Positions 48,427 to 61,612 are shown, counted from the stretch's first letter. The stretch is DNA of 64,000 nucleotides from Deinococcus malanensis (GCF_014647655.1 NZ_BMPP01000004.1:248001-312000); one strand, 5' to 3'. Notes: generated by a model from the letters alone, not told the origin. Made by a program: numbers and translations.

Positions 48427-49233
48427 ATGTTCACTCCCTGGCTTGACCGCTGGTCACTGACGCCGGATGGCGTTCATGTTCATACCCACAGCAGCGATCT
48501 TCTGCCAGTCCTGAGGGCCGGGCAGAAAGCCATGCTGAAAGTCGCACGGTCGTTCGAGGAAGAGCAGGGCCACCAGCTGATGGTGTGGTGGGACGCACGG
48601 GGCGCAGCCCGGGTACTGAAGCATGAAGGCGCAGCCTTGCTATTGGAACGGCTGGAAGACTCTCCTACCCTGACCGGACTCGTGGAAGCGGGGCAGGATG
48701 ATCAGGCGACGCGGATTCTGTGCAAGGTGGCGGCCCACCTGCACGCCCCCCGGCCACTTCCGTGGCCAGAGCTTACGACCCTGGGTCGCTGGTTCCGGGC
48801 ATTGGAAGCCGCGGCACCGGGCGGAGGACTGCTGGCCCGATCCTGGGATACTGCGCAGGGTCTTCTGGGTGAACCACAAGAGGTCTGCCCGCTTCATGGC
48901 GACATTCATCACGGCAATGTCCTGTTCAGCTCCCAGCGCGGATGGCTGGCCATTGATCCCAAGGGCCTGGTCGGCGAGAGGACCTTCGACTTTGCCAACG
49001 TCCTGTGCAATCCCACGCTGGATCTTGCCCGCCACCCTGGCCGGCTGGCGCGCCAGGCCACCCTTCTTGCCGAAGAAGCCTGTCTGGACCGCACCCGCCT
49101 GCTGCGCTGGACGGCCGCATACGCCGGGCTCTCGGCCGCGTGGCATCTGGAAGATGGACAAGCGCAACAGGCACAGGACGTGCTGGGTCTGGCAGGCCTG
49201 GCCCTGCCAGACCTTGGCGAAGAGATCAGCTGA
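48427..49233 (+). CDS. APH(6)-type phosphotransferase (streptomycin/hydroxyurea kinase family)
   Basis: A 268-residue kinase of the aminoglycoside/hydroxyurea phosphotransferase family. The catalytic loop is PLHGDIHHGNVLFS near residue 160 and the metal-binding Asp is in LAIDPKGLVGERTFDFANV near 180. An ATP-binding N-lobe with GQKAMLKVARSFEEEQGH precedes them. Close relatives inactivate streptomycin, but a chromosomal copy without other resistance genes may have a housekeeping substrate. It is divergent from uppP. Confidence 0.88.
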   Translation: MFTPWLDRWSLTPDGVHVHTHSSDLLPVLRAGQKAMLKVARSFEEEQGHQLMVWWDARGAARVLKHEGAALLLERLEDSPTLTGLVEAGQDDQATRILCKVAAHLHAPRPLPWPELTTLGRWFRALEAAAPGGGLLARSWDTAQGLLGEPQEVCPLHGDIHHGNVLFSSQRGWLAIDPKGLVGERTFDFANVLCNPTLDLARHPGRLARQATLLAEEACLDRTRLLRWTAAYAGLSAAWHLEDGQAQQAQDVLGLAGLALPDLGEEIS

Positions 49234-49267
49234 GACCTGGCCTATTCCCAGACAGCCCGGCAGCCGG

Positions 49268-49273
49268 TATACT
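49268..49273 (+). promoter_or_regulatory. possible rpsB -10 box TATACT
   Basis: TATACT lies 136 nt before ATG 49410, giving an unusually long leader for this window. I see no strong -35 element. Confidence 0.4.
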
Positions 49274-49409
49274 TTTCGTTTGGGTGCCCCCGTGATCCCT
49301 GCCCCCTCGCGCTCGAGCGTCGCGTGGGAGCCTGGCCCGAGAAGCGTCGTCTGACGCGAGGCTGGCACGAGGACGGCAAACTCTTCCCGATTTCTAACGC
49401 TCAGGAGTC

Positions 49410-50168
<759 letters not shown>

Positions 50169-50292
50169 GGCGCACGGCGGCAAGAGAGGGTGCTGTCCGG
50201 GCCACGACGCACGGACTCCGCCCTCTTTGCCCTGGCCCTGACGGGCAGACGGCCACTCAAGCTCTCAACTGAACCTCTGGAGGTAACCAAGC

Positions 50293-51087
<795 letters not shown>

Positions 51088-51123
51088 GACCCGCAACACG
51101 GGCCCCCCGCACCTGCTGTTTGA

Positions 51124-51900
<777 letters not shown>

Positions 51901-51972
51901 GCGCCGGGTCGCTCCTGCTCCGGCACGCCACACGCTAGACTCCCTCCACTTCCCTGTAAGGAGACTTCCACC

Positions 51973-52524
51973 ATGGCAGACATGAAATCCATCCAGGCCG
52001 ACGCCCGTGAACGCATGGGCAAGGCCATCGAAGCACTGGAAAGTAACCTTTCCGTGTTGCGCACTGGCCGAGCCAACCCTGGCATCCTGAAAAAAATCGT
52101 CGTGGACTACTACGGCTCCACCATGCCTATTGATCAGGTCGCGAGCATCACCACGCCCGACGCCCGCACCCTGGTCATCACGCCCTGGGACCGCGGCGCG
52201 CTGGGGCCGATCGAAAAGGCCATCCGTGACAGCGACCTGGGCCTGAATCCCAACAACAAGGGCGACACCATCTTTATCAGCCTGCCCATGCTGACCGAAG
52301 AGCGGCGCAAGGATCTGGTCAAGAACGCCAAGAACTATGCCGAGGACGCCCGCATTGCGGTGCGTAACATCCGCAAGCACTCGCTCGACGAGGTCAAGAA
52401 GGTCGAGGGTGTCGGCGACGACGAGATCAAGCGCGGTGAAGCCGAAGTCCAGAAGATTACCGATGAATTTATCGCCCGGGTGGACAGCACCTTCCATAAG
52501 AAGGAGCAGGAAATCCTCGGGTGA
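51973..52524 (+). CDS. frr: ribosome recycling factor
   Basis: A 183-residue RRF that splits post-termination ribosomes with EF-G. The three-helix bundle and beta domain are visible: [39 protein letters not shown], and [29 protein letters not shown] precedes the ATG. It follows pyrH by 72 nt. Confidence 0.98.
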   Translation: MADMKSIQADARERMGKAIEALESNLSVLRTGRANPGILKKIVVDYYGSTMPIDQVASITTPDARTLVITPWDRGALGPIEKAIRDSDLGLNPNNKGDTIFISLPMLTEERRKDLVKNAKNYAEDARIAVRNIRKHSLDEVKKVEGVGDDEIKRGEAEVQKITDEFIARVDSTFHKKEQEILG

Positions 52525-52597
52525 GGCGCCCCGGCGCCCCGATATGTGACCGCCGGCACCCCCGGCGGCGCGTTGCTTGTCGTCCCGGGGGTGCCGC

Positions 52598-53428
52598 GTG
52601 GAAACCCTGAGCACCCGCATCCTGACGGCCGTCGTGGGCTTCGGGATTCTCAGCGTCATCGTGTGGATTGGCGCCTGGGCGATGGTGCCGGCCCTGCTGG
52701 TGCTGAGTGCCATGGGCCTGTACGAGTACGTGAGGATGCTCGACCGCAACGACATTGATGTGCGGCGGGTGTCTTTAGGGGTATTCAGCACCGCCCTGAT
52801 TTTCGCGAGCCTGCCAATGTGGCCCCAAACGCCCTGGGCCGACGGCTCCTGGCGCGAGGCGGTGCTGACCGTCGCCCTGGGGTACATGCTGGTCATGGAG
52901 GTCATCCGGCCCGGAGAGCGTCCGCTGGAGCGGGTGGTGTACTCGATGTTCGGGCTGCTGTATGTGCCGTGGCTGCTGGGCTACTTCCTGATGCTGCGAT
53001 ACACGCCCAACGCCGACGCTGGGCTGCTGTACTTCGCCCTGCCGCTGATGGCGACCTTTGCCGCCGATATCGGTGGATTTTTCGGCGGGCACCATTTCGG
53101 TCGGCGCAAGCTGGCTCCCGAAGTTAGCCCCGGCAAGACGGTAGAAGGCGCGGTCGGCGGGCTGCTGTTCAGCTTCCTGACCGTGCTGATCATGACGCAG
53201 GTGGCCCAGATCTGGTCGCCCATGGATGCGCTGCTCTACAGCATTCTGGTCGCCAGCGCCAGCCAGCTGGGAGACCTGTCCGAGAGTCTGATCAAACGCG
53301 CACTGCGCACCAAGGACAGTGGCCGCAGCCTGCCGGGCCACGGCGGTTTTCTGGACCGCCTGGACAGTCTGCTGTTCGCCGTTCCGGCCACCTATTTGTT
53401 TCTGCATATCAGCGTCTTTACGCGCTGA
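52598..53428 (+). CDS. cdsA: phosphatidate cytidylyltransferase
   Basis: A 276-residue CdsA with about seven to eight membrane helices, making CDP-diacylglycerol. The signature near the C-terminus, SASQLGDLSESLIKRALRTKDSGRSLPGHGGFLDRLDSLLFA, contains the CDP-DG synthase pattern with the D...K...D..PGHGG...R.D core. GTG 52598 is chosen; TTG 52577 is an alternative without a better ribosome site. Confidence 0.95.
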   Translation: METLSTRILTAVVGFGILSVIVWIGAWAMVPALLVLSAMGLYEYVRMLDRNDIDVRRVSLGVFSTALIFASLPMWPQTPWADGSWREAVLTVALGYMLVMEVIRPGERPLERVVYSMFGLLYVPWLLGYFLMLRYTPNADAGLLYFALPLMATFAADIGGFFGGHHFGRRKLAPEVSPGKTVEGAVGGLLFSFLTVLIMTQVAQIWSPMDALLYSILVASASQLGDLSESLIKRALRTKDSGRSLPGHGGFLDRLDSLLFAVPATYLFLHISVFTR

Positions 53429-53441
53429 CCAATACGTGGAC

Positions 53442-53480
53442 GCGCTGCGGGATCAGAAGAATTTTCTGATCCCGCAGCGC
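53442..53480. repeat. 17-bp perfect hairpin between cdsA and dxr
   Basis: Arms 53442-53458 and 53464-53480 are exact reverse complements with a 5-nt loop. No T-run follows on either strand, so it is not a standard terminator; it may be an attenuator, RNA-stability element or a repeat unit. Confidence 0.75.
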
Positions 53481-53523
53481 ATTCCACACTCGTCCTCGTT
53501 CGGCTGAGGCATGCTGTAGCGAC

Positions 53524-54690
53524 ATGAAGGTCACGGTTCTGGGAAGCACGGGAAGTATCGGCACACAGGCGCTGGATGTGGTGCGTGAACGTGGTTGGAC
53601 GGTAGACGGTCTGGCCGCCGGGCGCAACCTGGACCTTCTAGAATCGCAGGCACGTGAATTCTCGCCGGCGCTGGTCAGTGTGGACCACTCGGTCTATGCC
53701 GACGCCAAAGCCAGGTTCGGACATCTGAACGTCATCGCGGATCCCGGTGAGATGGCCGCCAGGCCGGTAGACGTGGTGGTCAACGCCATGAGTGGCCTTC
53801 CTGGACTTGCCCCCACGCGCGCAGCGCTGGAAGCCGGTCAGGCGGTGGCTCTGGCCACCAAGGAAGCCATGGTCACGGCTGCCGGCCTGATCTGGGCCGC
53901 CGCGGCCCAGGGGGGCGGCCGGCTGGTGCCGGTGGACTCCGAGCACACCGGCATCTACCAGTGCCTGACCGGTGAGCACCTGGAAGACGTGGCCGAACTG
54001 ATCCTGACGGCCAGCGGCGGACCCTTCCGTGACGGCCCAGCCGACCTCAGCCGCGTGACGCCGGAGCAAGCCCTCAAGCACCCCTCATGGAGCATGGGCC
54101 AGAAAATCACCGTCGACTCGGCCACGCTGATGAACAAGGGGCTGGAGGTCATGGAGTGCGCCAGCCTGTATGGTCTGCCCCTGGCACAGGTGGGCGTGGT
54201 GGTGCACCCGCAGAGTGTGGTGCATGCAGCCGTACGCTTCCGGGACGGCAGCCTCAAGGCCCAGTTTGGACCGACGGACATGCGGCTGCCGATTGCCTAC
54301 GCCATGGACGCCGCACCCACCGGCATGCAGCGCCCTGGTGACGTACGTGGTGCCCGTCGCGGCACCGAGGTCGCCGGGCATCTGGGCTGGCCGTTGGACG
54401 GCATCTGGGAATTCCGCAAACCCGACGCTGCCCGCTTTCCTGCCCTGGGACTGGCATACCGGGCGGGTGAGGCGGGCGGTCTGCTGCCCACGGCCCTGAA
54501 TGCTGCCGACGAGGTGGCGGTGCCGGCTTTTCTGGCCGGGGAGATTGGATTCATGGACATACCACGCCTGATTGAGCGGGTACTCGACGAGACGCCACAC
54601 GACACCCTGACCTGGGAGAGCCTGGAGCAGACCGAGGCCTGGGCCACACAGCGCGCGCGTGAGCTGATTGAACGCGGGGTGCACGCATGA
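53524..54690 (+). CDS. dxr: 1-deoxy-D-xylulose 5-phosphate reductoisomerase
   Basis: A 388-residue DXR, second enzyme of the MEP isoprenoid pathway. The NADPH motif is [18 protein letters not shown] at the start; [12 protein letters not shown] is the substrate/metal loop, followed by [29 protein letters not shown] and [17 protein letters not shown] lies 8 nt before the ATG as a weak -10. It overlaps rseP by ATGA. Confidence 0.97.
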   Translation: MKVTVLGSTGSIGTQALDVVRERGWTVDGLAAGRNLDLLESQAREFSPALVSVDHSVYADAKARFGHLNVIADPGEMAARPVDVVVNAMSGLPGLAPTRAALEAGQAVALATKEAMVTAAGLIWAAAAQGGGRLVPVDSEHTGIYQCLTGEHLEDVAELILTASGGPFRDGPADLSRVTPEQALKHPSWSMGQKITVDSATLMNKGLEVMECASLYGLPLAQVGVVVHPQSVVHAAVRFRDGSLKAQFGPTDMRLPIAYAMDAAPTGMQRPGDVRGARRGTEVAGHLGWPLDGIWEFRKPDAARFPALGLAYRAGEAGGLLPTALNAADEVAVPAFLAGEIGFMDIPRLIERVLDETPHDTLTWESLEQTEAWATQRARELIERGVHA

Positions 54691-55817
54691 GCGTCATTCA
54701 AGGGATCGCGGCGGCCCTGACACCTCTGGGGCTGATCTGGACGGCCCTGCTGCTGAGTATCGCGACCTTCCTGCACGAACTTGCTCATTACGCCCTGGCC
54801 CGGGCCCAGGGCGTACCCGTCAAGTCCTTCAGCGTGGGGATGGGGCCAGTGCTGCTGCGCCGGAGCTGGCACGGTACCGAATGGCGGCTGAGCCTGCTGC
54901 CGATTGGCGGCTATGTGGAGATCGACGGCATGGCGCCCGAGGAAGGCCCGGGGGGGCAGCTGCGTTCTCCTACGCGTGGATTTGCAGCCCTGCCCGCCCT
55001 GGGCAAGATTGCCGTCCTGCTGGCCGGTCCGCTGATGAATCTGCTCCTGGCCCTGGGTCTGATGACTGCGCTGTTCTCCTCGCAGGGCATGCCTGCCCCC
55101 GACCGGGCGCGCATTGAATCGGTAAATCCAGGCTCGCGCGCAGAAGCACTGGGCCTGCGCACCGGAGACGTGATTACCGCCATCAACGGTCAGGACATTC
55201 CGAAAATCGTGGAGACCAACGGACAGGCCCGGGCTGGCTGGGAGAGCCTGCGCACGACCCTGTCCCGCCCCGGACCGCATGTCTTCACCGTGAGGTCGGA
55301 GCAGGATGGTGCAGTCCGGACCCGGGAGGTCCGCTTCGACTGGCAGCCGACGGTGGGTGGGCAGCGTCAGCTGCTGGGCATCCGCTACGGGCCCGACGTG
55401 CAGCCGGTGAGTGTGCCCGCCGCGTTTGCGGCCTCGGTGTCCACCACGGTGGAGGTGGTCCCGCAGGTGCTGCGCGCCTTCGGTTCCCTGTTTGCACGCT
55501 TCCTGACCCTGGACATCTCCCGCGACGAGAACGTCAGTGGACCCATCGGCACGGCCGAGATCGTCAGCCGCGCCGCGGAGCTCAGCCCCTGGGCGCTGGT
55601 TCAGGTGGCCATCATGCTCAACCTGTCACTGGCTTTTTTCAACCTCATTCCGATCCCCGGCCTGGACGGCGGACGCATCCTGCTGGTGCTGCTGGGGGCC
55701 GTCAAGGGCCGCCCACTGACCTTTGCCCAGGAGCAGGCCATCAACATTGCCGGATTTGCCTTCGTGATGATGCTGATGCTGTTTGTGGTGGTGCGCGACG
55801 TCAGCCGCTTTTTCTGA
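54687..55817 (+). CDS. rseP: site-2 (RseP-type) intramembrane metalloprotease
   Basis: A 376-residue M50 protease. The zinc motif is [17 protein letters not shown] (HExxH) in the first helix and the third ligand is in [14 protein letters not shown] near residue 320. A PDZ domain lies at about 125-220 ([27 protein letters not shown]). It cleaves anti-sigma factors or remnant signal peptides inside the membrane. Translationally coupled to dxr. Confidence 0.95.
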   Translation: MSVIQGIAAALTPLGLIWTALLLSIATFLHELAHYALARAQGVPVKSFSVGMGPVLLRRSWHGTEWRLSLLPIGGYVEIDGMAPEEGPGGQLRSPTRGFAALPALGKIAVLLAGPLMNLLLALGLMTALFSSQGMPAPDRARIESVNPGSRAEALGLRTGDVITAINGQDIPKIVETNGQARAGWESLRTTLSRPGPHVFTVRSEQDGAVRTREVRFDWQPTVGGQRQLLGIRYGPDVQPVSVPAAFAASVSTTVEVVPQVLRAFGSLFARFLTLDISRDENVSGPIGTAEIVSRAAELSPWALVQVAIMLNLSLAFFNLIPIPGLDGGRILLVLLGAVKGRPLTFAQEQAINIAGFAFVMMLMLFVVVRDVSRFF

Positions 55818-55834
55818 GCGGTTGCTTCTGACCG

Positions 55835-55868
55835 GCGCGGGAACGACGGTCTCCCGCGCTCTTTTATT
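55835..55868. terminator. bidirectional intrinsic terminator
   Basis: GCGCGGGA/TCCCGCGC stem, 9-nt loop, then TCTTTTATT. It overlaps the end of the convergent alr gene. Confidence 0.8.
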
Positions 55869-56922
55869 GAACCGCTCTGCGCTCGACCCGCTCTCCCAGC
55901 CCGGTCAACACCTCGTATTCGATGGTGTCGCCCCAGGCGGCGACCTCGCTGACCGTCAGCTCGCCGCTGCCCCAGCACTCGACCTGATCACCAGCACGGA
56001 CCTCCAGGCCTGTCACATCGACCATGCACTGATCCATACAGATGCGCCCAACCACTGGCCTTCGCTCGCCCTGGACCAGCACCTGGGCCCGCAGGGTGGC
56101 GTTGCGAGGATAACCATCAGCGTACCCGAAACCAATGGTGGCTAGGGTGGTGTCGTGTGGTGCTTTCCACAGCCCCCCGTAACTCACGCTTTCTCCAGCC
56201 AGAGCGGTGTGGACCTGGGTCACCGTCGCGTGCAGGGTCATGACCGGAGTGAGCGGCACCACGTTGCGCATATGGGCCGGCGCGAAACCGTAGGAGGCCA
56301 GCCCTGGCCGCGCAAGCGCCATGTCTCCCAGGCGCCCCAGGCTCAGGATGCCGCCTCCGTTGGCACAGTGGGGCAGCACAGGCGGCAGGCTGCCGAGCAC
56401 ACTGCGGAAACGGCGGAGCTGCTCGTAGGCAAAGCTCAGGTCCTCCTCGTCGGCCGTGGCGAAGTGGGTGTAGACACCTTCCAGTACGCCACGTTCGGCC
56501 AGACGTTGTCCGATCCGGATGGCCTGTTCGGGCCGGGCCCCGAGACGGTTCATACCGGTGTCGACCTTCAGGTGTCCGCGGGCGTGGGACGGGAGGGCCT
56601 CAGCTTCCTCCAGCGACGAGACGGGCAGCCGCACACCCAGGTCCGCCAGGGGAACCACCTCATCCGGAGTTGGCGGCGTCAGCAGCACCACCGGCCGGCC
56701 CAGATTCAGCGCCGCAACGGCCTGCGCCTCCCGCGGGGTGGCCACCGCCAGCCCCCACACGTCCGGGTGCGCGGCCGCCTGCCGGGCAATCAGTTCAAGA
56801 CCATGGCCGTAGGCATTGGCTTTGACCGGCAGCAGCAACGGGGTGCCGGCACGGGCAGACAGGCCGCTGAGGTTGCGGTGCAGAGCAGCTTCAGAGATCA
56901 GGGCGTGGGCGCGGGACTGCAT
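55864..56922 (-). CDS. alr: alanine racemase
   Basis: A 352-residue PLP enzyme making D-alanine for peptidoglycan. The PLP Lys is in [16 protein letters not shown] near residue 34; the opposing catalytic Tyr is in [16 protein letters not shown] near 255; the C-terminal domain has [18 protein letters not shown] and [18 protein letters not shown] 56922 follows TAGCAT by 7 nt, which excludes the longer starts at 56931 and 57069. Confidence 0.96.
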   Translation of the reverse strand: MQSRAHALISEAALHRNLSGLSARAGTPLLLPVKANAYGHGLELIARQAAAHPDVWGLAVATPREAQAVAALNLGRPVVLLTPPTPDEVVPLADLGVRLPVSSLEEAEALPSHARGHLKVDTGMNRLGARPEQAIRIGQRLAERGVLEGVYTHFATADEEDLSFAYEQLRRFRSVLGSLPPVLPHCANGGGILSLGRLGDMALARPGLASYGFAPAHMRNVVPLTPVMTLHATVTQVHTALAGESVSYGGLWKAPHDTTLATIGFGYADGYPRNATLRAQVLVQGERRPVVGRICMDQCMVDVTGLEVRAGDQVECWGSGELTVSEVAAWGDTIEYEVLTGLGERVERRAVQ

Positions 56923-56929
56923 GCCGGTC

Positions 56930-56935
56930 ATGCTA
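56930..56935 (-). promoter_or_regulatory. -10 box TAGCAT
   Basis: TAGCAT (minus strand) ends 7 nt before ATG 56922. Confidence 0.6.
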
Positions 56936-56968
56936 CGCCTCCCCGGTTTGCCCGGTACCAGCGGCGTG

Positions 56969-56974
56969 TATGCT
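56969..56974 (+). promoter_or_regulatory. -10 box TATGCT
   Basis: TATGCT ends 7 nt before GTG 56982 and contains the in-frame ATG 56970, which is therefore unlikely to be used. It lies 33 nt from the divergent alr -10 box. Confidence 0.65.
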
Positions 56975-56981
56975 TTTTTCA

Positions 56982-58925
56982 GTGATGCCACGACTCCCCT
57001 CCCGCCGCGTCGCCTCCTTCTCTTTGCTGCTCGGGACCATGCTGCTGGGCGCTGCGCCGGCCCACGCACAGACCGGAGGCATCCTGCCGCTGGTGTCGGT
57101 CGGCCAGAAGTGGCCGCAGGCCCAGGAAACCTACGTTATTCAGGTATCCGCCCAGGACGCCGGCAAGCCGCTGAACCTGGAAGTGTATTCGCCCACGCTC
57201 AACCTGGCGGACTATGCCGACGGGCGCCGTGGCGAGGGCTATTTCGGAGACGAGCTGTACAAGACCAACGAGCCTTTTGAAAGCACTTTCACGCTCAGCG
57301 GGCCCGGTGGGCTGGTGGCGGAACGCCGGTACGGGGCCAACCGCGCCCACACCTGGGAAAGCCTGTTCGCCGGAGGCCTGAGCGCCGGTACCTACACGCT
57401 GAAGGTCAGCAGCAGGGGCGACGGCAAGAATTCGTTTGCCCTGCGTGTCAGCGCTCCATTCAACCTGGAAACCAGCGATTTCAGCGTCAACGCCCGCGAC
57501 ACCGAGCAGGCTCCCCTCCTGGCCGCGCGTCTGAATGTGCCCGCCTCCTGGGTCAGCAAGACCTTCAGTGTGCTGAACTACGACCTGGACGGCCCCCGGG
57601 AGGCCGAAACCTGGCTGGTGCGGCCGGGAGGGGCGCGGGTCAACCTGACGCCCAGCGACAACGGCAGGACCGCCACCGACCGGGTGACCGTCACGGCAGA
57701 CATGGTAGGCGAATGGCAGCTGTTTATCCGGGTGCTGCCGACCACCCGGCAGTACAGCAACGCGGTGCGCTACTCGTTCCGGCTGGGGGACCAGCCCACG
57801 CCGGCCAGGGTCGGCGGCTTTACCCCCCCTGAAAACCTGAAGATCGCCAACCAGCTGCTGGTCGATGTGGTGGACCCGCAGGGCCGCCCGGTGCCCGGCG
57901 CGAGTTATGCCCTGATCGGTGAGACGGTCGTGCGCCCGGTACTGCCTTCAGGCTACGTGCCGGTCAGCAGCAGCATTATTCAGGGAACCGGCAACATCGT
58001 CTCGCCCACCGAGGTGCGCTACCAGCCGGGGTTCAACAAGATCCGCTTCGTGGTTCGTCCCCCCGAGGGTCAGCTCACGGTGGATGCCGTGGCGGTCTTC
58101 GGAGACCAGCGTCTGCCGTTGACCGGCGTGTCCTTCGAGGTGGCTGGCCGCACCCTGACCACGCCAGCCACCCTGCCGCTGGCTCCGGGAGACTATCCGG
58201 TGAAGCCCAGCGCGCTTCCGGGAAGCACCTTCGTGCAGCCGTTGCCCGGGCGTGTTCCGGACGCAGGCACCGGCCGCGTGACCCTGGAATACCGCGTGCA
58301 GACCGAGCTGACCCTGGCAACCTCACCCGACGTGCTCAGTGCCTGCGACGTGACCCAGCTGACAGCCACCGCGAAGACCGCTTTCCCGTTCCGTCTGCCC
58401 GGCCGCCTGAAGCTGAACCTGCCAACCGGCTGGACCAGTGATTACCCCCTGGAAATTCCCGGAGAGTTCATGCAGGGCCAGCCTCTGCGCCTGAAAGTGC
58501 CGGTGCGCGTGTGCCGCAGCGATACAGCCGAGGCTGTCCTCGATCCGGCCGGGCTGCGCACCACCGGGCAGGCCCGGGTTCGCAGCCCGGGTGGAGCCAA
58601 CGTGACCCGCAGCGTCCAGGGTGGTGCGCGCGCGAACCTGGCAAAAAGCGTCGAGGCCAGCCCACAGGGGTATATCGTCACTCTGGTGCTGACGGTGGAC
58701 GGCACTCTGGAAAACGTGCGTCTGATCGACCCGTTGCCGGGAGCCTCCGCCAGACGAGGCGCGCTAAGTGTCCAGGGCCCCAGCCTAGCCAATCTGAATG
58801 CCCGGGCAGACGGCGACGCCATTGTCCTGAGCCGGGTGATTCCAGGGACCTACAGCCTGACCTACCCGCTGACGACTGACGTTCCGGCCGACCAGGTCGT
58901 GACGGCCCCGGATCTGGACTGGTGA
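56982..58925 (+). CDS. secreted DUF11-like surface protein
   Basis: A 647-residue exported protein with a Sec signal (about residues 1-30, cleavage after AHA). The mature part is a chain of beta domains, with [21 protein letters not shown] and a pre-peptidase-like unit [23 protein letters not shown], a carboxypeptidase-regulatory-like unit [20 protein letters not shown], and a C-terminal DUF11-like segment [37 protein letters not shown]. No catalytic motif is visible. Start at GTG 56982 (or ATG 56985) by promoter spacing. Probably a structural envelope protein. Confidence 0.75.
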   Translation: MMPRLPSRRVASFSLLLGTMLLGAAPAHAQTGGILPLVSVGQKWPQAQETYVIQVSAQDAGKPLNLEVYSPTLNLADYADGRRGEGYFGDELYKTNEPFESTFTLSGPGGLVAERRYGANRAHTWESLFAGGLSAGTYTLKVSSRGDGKNSFALRVSAPFNLETSDFSVNARDTEQAPLLAARLNVPASWVSKTFSVLNYDLDGPREAETWLVRPGGARVNLTPSDNGRTATDRVTVTADMVGEWQLFIRVLPTTRQYSNAVRYSFRLGDQPTPARVGGFTPPENLKIANQLLVDVVDPQGRPVPGASYALIGETVVRPVLPSGYVPVSSSIIQGTGNIVSPTEVRYQPGFNKIRFVVRPPEGQLTVDAVAVFGDQRLPLTGVSFEVAGRTLTTPATLPLAPGDYPVKPSALPGSTFVQPLPGRVPDAGTGRVTLEYRVQTELTLATSPDVLSACDVTQLTATAKTAFPFRLPGRLKLNLPTGWTSDYPLEIPGEFMQGQPLRLKVPVRVCRSDTAEAVLDPAGLRTTGQARVRSPGGANVTRSVQGGARANLAKSVEASPQGYIVTLVLTVDGTLENVRLIDPLPGASARRGALSVQGPSLANLNARADGDAIVLSRVIPGTYSLTYPLTTDVPADQVVTAPDLDW

Positions 58926-58980
58926 GGAAAAGATCCAGGTTCTGAACACACATCCAGACGGATTCTTCATCCTGAGCAGG

Positions 58981-58986
58981 TAAGCT
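58981..58986 (+). promoter_or_regulatory. -10 box TAAGCT
   Basis: TAAGCT ends 6 nt before ATG 58993. Confidence 0.65.
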
Positions 58987-58992
58987 GGGTCT

Positions 58993-59445
58993 ATGAAGCT
59001 TGCCGCACCTCTTGTTCTGGCCACAGCACTAGCTGGCCTGAGCGGATGTGGCTCGCTGGACAGCGCCCCGGCTCCTCTGGCTGGCGACCTGCTCAGTGCC
59101 CCTACTGCGCTGAACTTCAAGGGACAGCTGTTGCGGCTGGACGCAACACCGCGGCTGAGCGGGGAAACCTTCGGGGTGAAGGTTCGGCTGCATACCAGCC
59201 GTGCGCCGATACCACGCGTGAGACCCCTGAACGTGTATGTCGTGACCGGCGGAGGGGTCTGGGACGCTCCCTACCGTAAGGACGCCGCGCCCACCTGTGG
59301 CCGGACAGCCTGCGTCTCGGGTCAGGCACGTGGCAGTGGCGAAGGAGTCCTGAATGGGGAAAGCGTTCAGGTCGTAGTGCAACTGAAAGACGAGCAGGGG
59401 CGGCTGTTCTGGCTGCGTGACGCCCAGGCACGCGTGGGACGCTGA
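58993..59445 (+). CDS. hypothetical lipoprotein
   Basis: A 150-residue exported protein with a clean lipoprotein signal, LATALAGLSGC (Cys19). The mature part is beta-rich with a second Cys pair (CGRTAC) likely to be disulfide bonded. I recognise no family. It lies just after the DUF11-like protein gene and may be part of the same envelope set, but has its own promoter. Confidence 0.75.
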   Translation: MKLAAPLVLATALAGLSGCGSLDSAPAPLAGDLLSAPTALNFKGQLLRLDATPRLSGETFGVKVRLHTSRAPIPRVRPLNVYVVTGGGVWDAPYRKDAAPTCGRTACVSGQARGSGEGVLNGESVQVVVQLKDEQGRLFWLRDAQARVGR

Positions 59446-59477
59446 ACAGGAAGTGTCGTTGTCATTTCCGGGAGGCA

Positions 59478-59520
59478 GACGGTGGGAGCTGGTTCAGCGT
59501 CCCACCGTCCGCATCTTTCT
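59478..59520. terminator. terminator between convergent genes
   Basis: GACGGTGGGA (59478-59487) pairs with TCCCACCGTC (59500-59509), with an inner GCT/AGC pair, then GCATCTTTCTC. Confidence 0.8.
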
Positions 59521-60203
59521 CAGGCAGGGGTGACCACGCCGTCCAGCACACTCAGATGATGATCTGCGCGCGCCGCGATCTCGCGGTCATGGGTGATCAG
59601 GACCACTGTGCGGCCTGCACCGGCTGCGCCCTGTAACAGGCTCAGAACGCGCTCACCGGTCCGGCTGTCGAGGTTGCCGGTGGGCTCGTCTGCCAGCAGC
59701 ACGGGTGGGTCGCAGGCAAGAGCACGGGCAATCGCCACCCGCTGGGCTTCCCCGCCGGACAGCTGGGAGGGCAGATGCCCGCCCCGCCGGTCCAGCCCAA
59801 CCTGAGACAGCAGGTCACGGGCGCGGGCCTGGCGCTCCCGGCGGCCCATTCCGGCCAGGGTCAGCGGGAACTCCACATTTTCCTGAGCAGTCAGGATGCC
59901 GACCAGATTGTGGCTCTGAAAGACGAATCCATAATGGGCCAGCCGGAAGTCGGCGCGCTGGGCTTCTGTCAGGGCGGTCAGGTCGGTCTCCCCCACCAGG
60001 ACGTGCCCGGTCGTCGGCCGGTCAAAGCCCGCCAGCAGGTTCAGCAGGGTGCTCTTGCCGCTGCCCGATGGTCCCACCACGGCGGTCAGGCCAGCCGGAA
60101 ACGTATGCGTCAGCGGCGCCAGAGCGAGCACGCGGTCCTCCCCGCTGGGGTACTCGCGAGACAGGTTCTCGGCGCGCAGTCGAATCGCTGATGGCGCGCT
60201 CAT
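59520..60203 (-). CDS. ABC transporter ATP-binding protein (MacB/LolD type)
   Basis: A 227-residue ABC ATPase of the MacB/LolD/FtsE group. Walker A is [19 protein letters not shown], the signature [17 protein letters not shown], Walker [17 protein letters not shown], and the H-loop [10 protein letters not shown]. It drives the adjacent FtsX-like permease. ATG 60203 overlaps the permease stop (TGATG); GTG 60206 is an alternative. Confidence 0.95.
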   Translation of the reverse strand: MSAPSAIRLRAENLSREYPSGEDRVLALAPLTHTFPAGLTAVVGPSGSGKSTLLNLLAGFDRPTTGHVLVGETDLTALTEAQRADFRLAHYGFVFQSHNLVGILTAQENVEFPLTLAGMGRRERQARARDLLSQVGLDRRGGHLPSQLSGGEAQRVAIARALACDPPVLLADEPTGNLDSRTGERVLSLLQGAAGAGRTVVLITHDREIAARADHHLSVLDGVVTPA

Positions 60204-61363
60204 CACAGCCGTCCCAGGGCGTCGGTGATGTTCAGGCGGCTGGCGCTGCGGGCGGGCAACAGCCCCGAGAGCAGACCCAGCAGCAGACTGATGCTGAGGG
60301 CCAGCAGGGTCAGCCGGGGCGTCAGGGCCGCCGCCTCCACTCCGGCCAGCTGCTGGGTATAGAGATTGACTACGCCGATACCCCCCAGTCCCAGCAGCAG
60401 GCCCCCGACCCCGCCTGCCAGCGACAGCAGCAGAGACTCGGTCAGCACCAGGGCGCGCACAAAGCCCGGGCGTGCCCCGATGGCGCGCAGGGTGCCGAAT
60501 TCACGGGTACGCTCGAACACGCCCATCATGACCGTGTTGGCCACCGCCAGTCCCCCCACGATCACCGCGATCATGGAAATGCCGAACCGTACCGCGTCAC
60601 CGATCCGCAGGGCCCGTTCCAGAAAACTGAGGAAGTCAGACTGTGTCTGTGCTTCCAGTTCCAGTCGGCTGGAAAGCTCCCCCGCCACCGCCCTCGCGCG
60701 TGCCGGGTCCTGCAGCTTGACGGCCACCAGCGACAAGCGGTTCTGAGCTCCCTCGGCGGCCTGCAGGGTGGACAGCGGCAGAAACATGAAGCTGTCTACC
60801 AGTCCGGACTCGGGTTGCAGCACCCCTACTACCCGGACGGAGCTGCGGCGGTTGAGGTTGAGCTGGCTGCCGATTTTGAGCCCCAGGTTCTGGGCGGCCT
60901 TGGCACCGATCACGGCTACATTCCTGTTCTCGTCTGTGGCGGTCAGCAGCCGGCCCTGCGCCGCTGAGACCTTTGGGAAGACAGCGTGGATACCCGGGCT
61001 GGCGGGCAGGCCATACAGCACGGCGCTGCGGGATGGATCAAACCCGCCCCGAACCGTCATGACCACCGGCGTCACAGAGGCGATACCAAGCTCGGGCGCC
61101 AGCCGCTGAATGTCCGAGGCGACTGTCTGGGAAAGGTTTGGCTGCGGCGAGAACCCCTGGGACAGGCCGTTGAGGCTGACCTGAATGTCCGGGCCGATGC
61201 TGCCCAGTTCCGCGCTGAAGACCTTGCGGATGCCCTCGCCCAGCGAGAGAAACACCACCATGCTGGCCACCGCGACCGTGATTCCCAGGGCAGTGAGCAG
61301 GGTCCGGACCTTCCGGCGGGTCAGCCCACGCCAGGCAAGTCTCCACAGGTCAGTCAGCTTCAT
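60203..61363 (-). CDS. ABC transporter permease (FtsX/MacB type)
   Basis: A 386-residue permease. One helix at about residues 18-40 ([23 protein letters not shown]) is followed by a large external MacB_PCD domain (about 45-240) and three C-terminal helices of the FtsX domain (about 255-380, with [27 protein letters not shown]). Such systems export peptides or lipoproteins by mechanotransmission. No membrane-fusion partner is present. TAGCCT ends 6 nt before ATG 61363. Confidence 0.93.
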   Translation of the reverse strand: MKLTDLWRLAWRGLTRRKVRTLLTALGITVAVASMVVFLSLGEGIRKVFSAELGSIGPDIQVSLNGLSQGFSPQPNLSQTVASDIQRLAPELGIASVTPVVMTVRGGFDPSRSAVLYGLPASPGIHAVFPKVSAAQGRLLTATDENRNVAVIGAKAAQNLGLKIGSQLNLNRRSSVRVVGVLQPESGLVDSFMFLPLSTLQAAEGAQNRLSLVAVKLQDPARARAVAGELSSRLELEAQTQSDFLSFLERALRIGDAVRFGISMIAVIVGGLAVANTVMMGVFERTREFGTLRAIGARPGFVRALVLTESLLLSLAGGVGGLLLGLGGIGVVNLYTQQLAGVEAAALTPRLTLLALSISLLLGLLSGLLPARSASRLNITDALGRL

Positions 61364-61369
61364 GGACGC

Positions 61370-61375
61370 AGGCTA
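61370..61375 (-). promoter_or_regulatory. -10 box TAGCCT
   Basis: TAGCCT (minus strand) ends 6 nt before ATG 61363. Confidence 0.6.
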
Positions 61376-61600
61376 CGCCGCAGGGGGTGGGCTTTATGTC
61401 TTGGGATAACCCGCCGACAACTGTAAGAAGGCTCTGACTGCACCGTCGCCTTTCCGTGACCATCTCTGGCTGAAGAGCAGCGCCTGAGTGAAAGCAGGGC
61501 AGCCGCTGCAGACCCTCGTCATGGCCGGAAACCCAGCAGCCCCGGTTCGACCGCCGGGGACCTCCCATGATTCTGTGGGCCTGCGCTCACGCTTGCCCCC

Positions 61601-61606
61601 TAGCCT
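61601..61606 (+). promoter_or_regulatory. -10 box TAGCCT
   Basis: TAGCCT ends 6 nt before ATG 61613. Confidence 0.6.
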
Positions 61607-61612
61607 GCCTGC

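Noticed and set aside
61394..61409. TTATG...ATAA element as a second RDRM
   Set aside because: Only 16 bp and the right arm does not match CATAA; position relative to the ABC permease promoter is also unlike the uvrA site.
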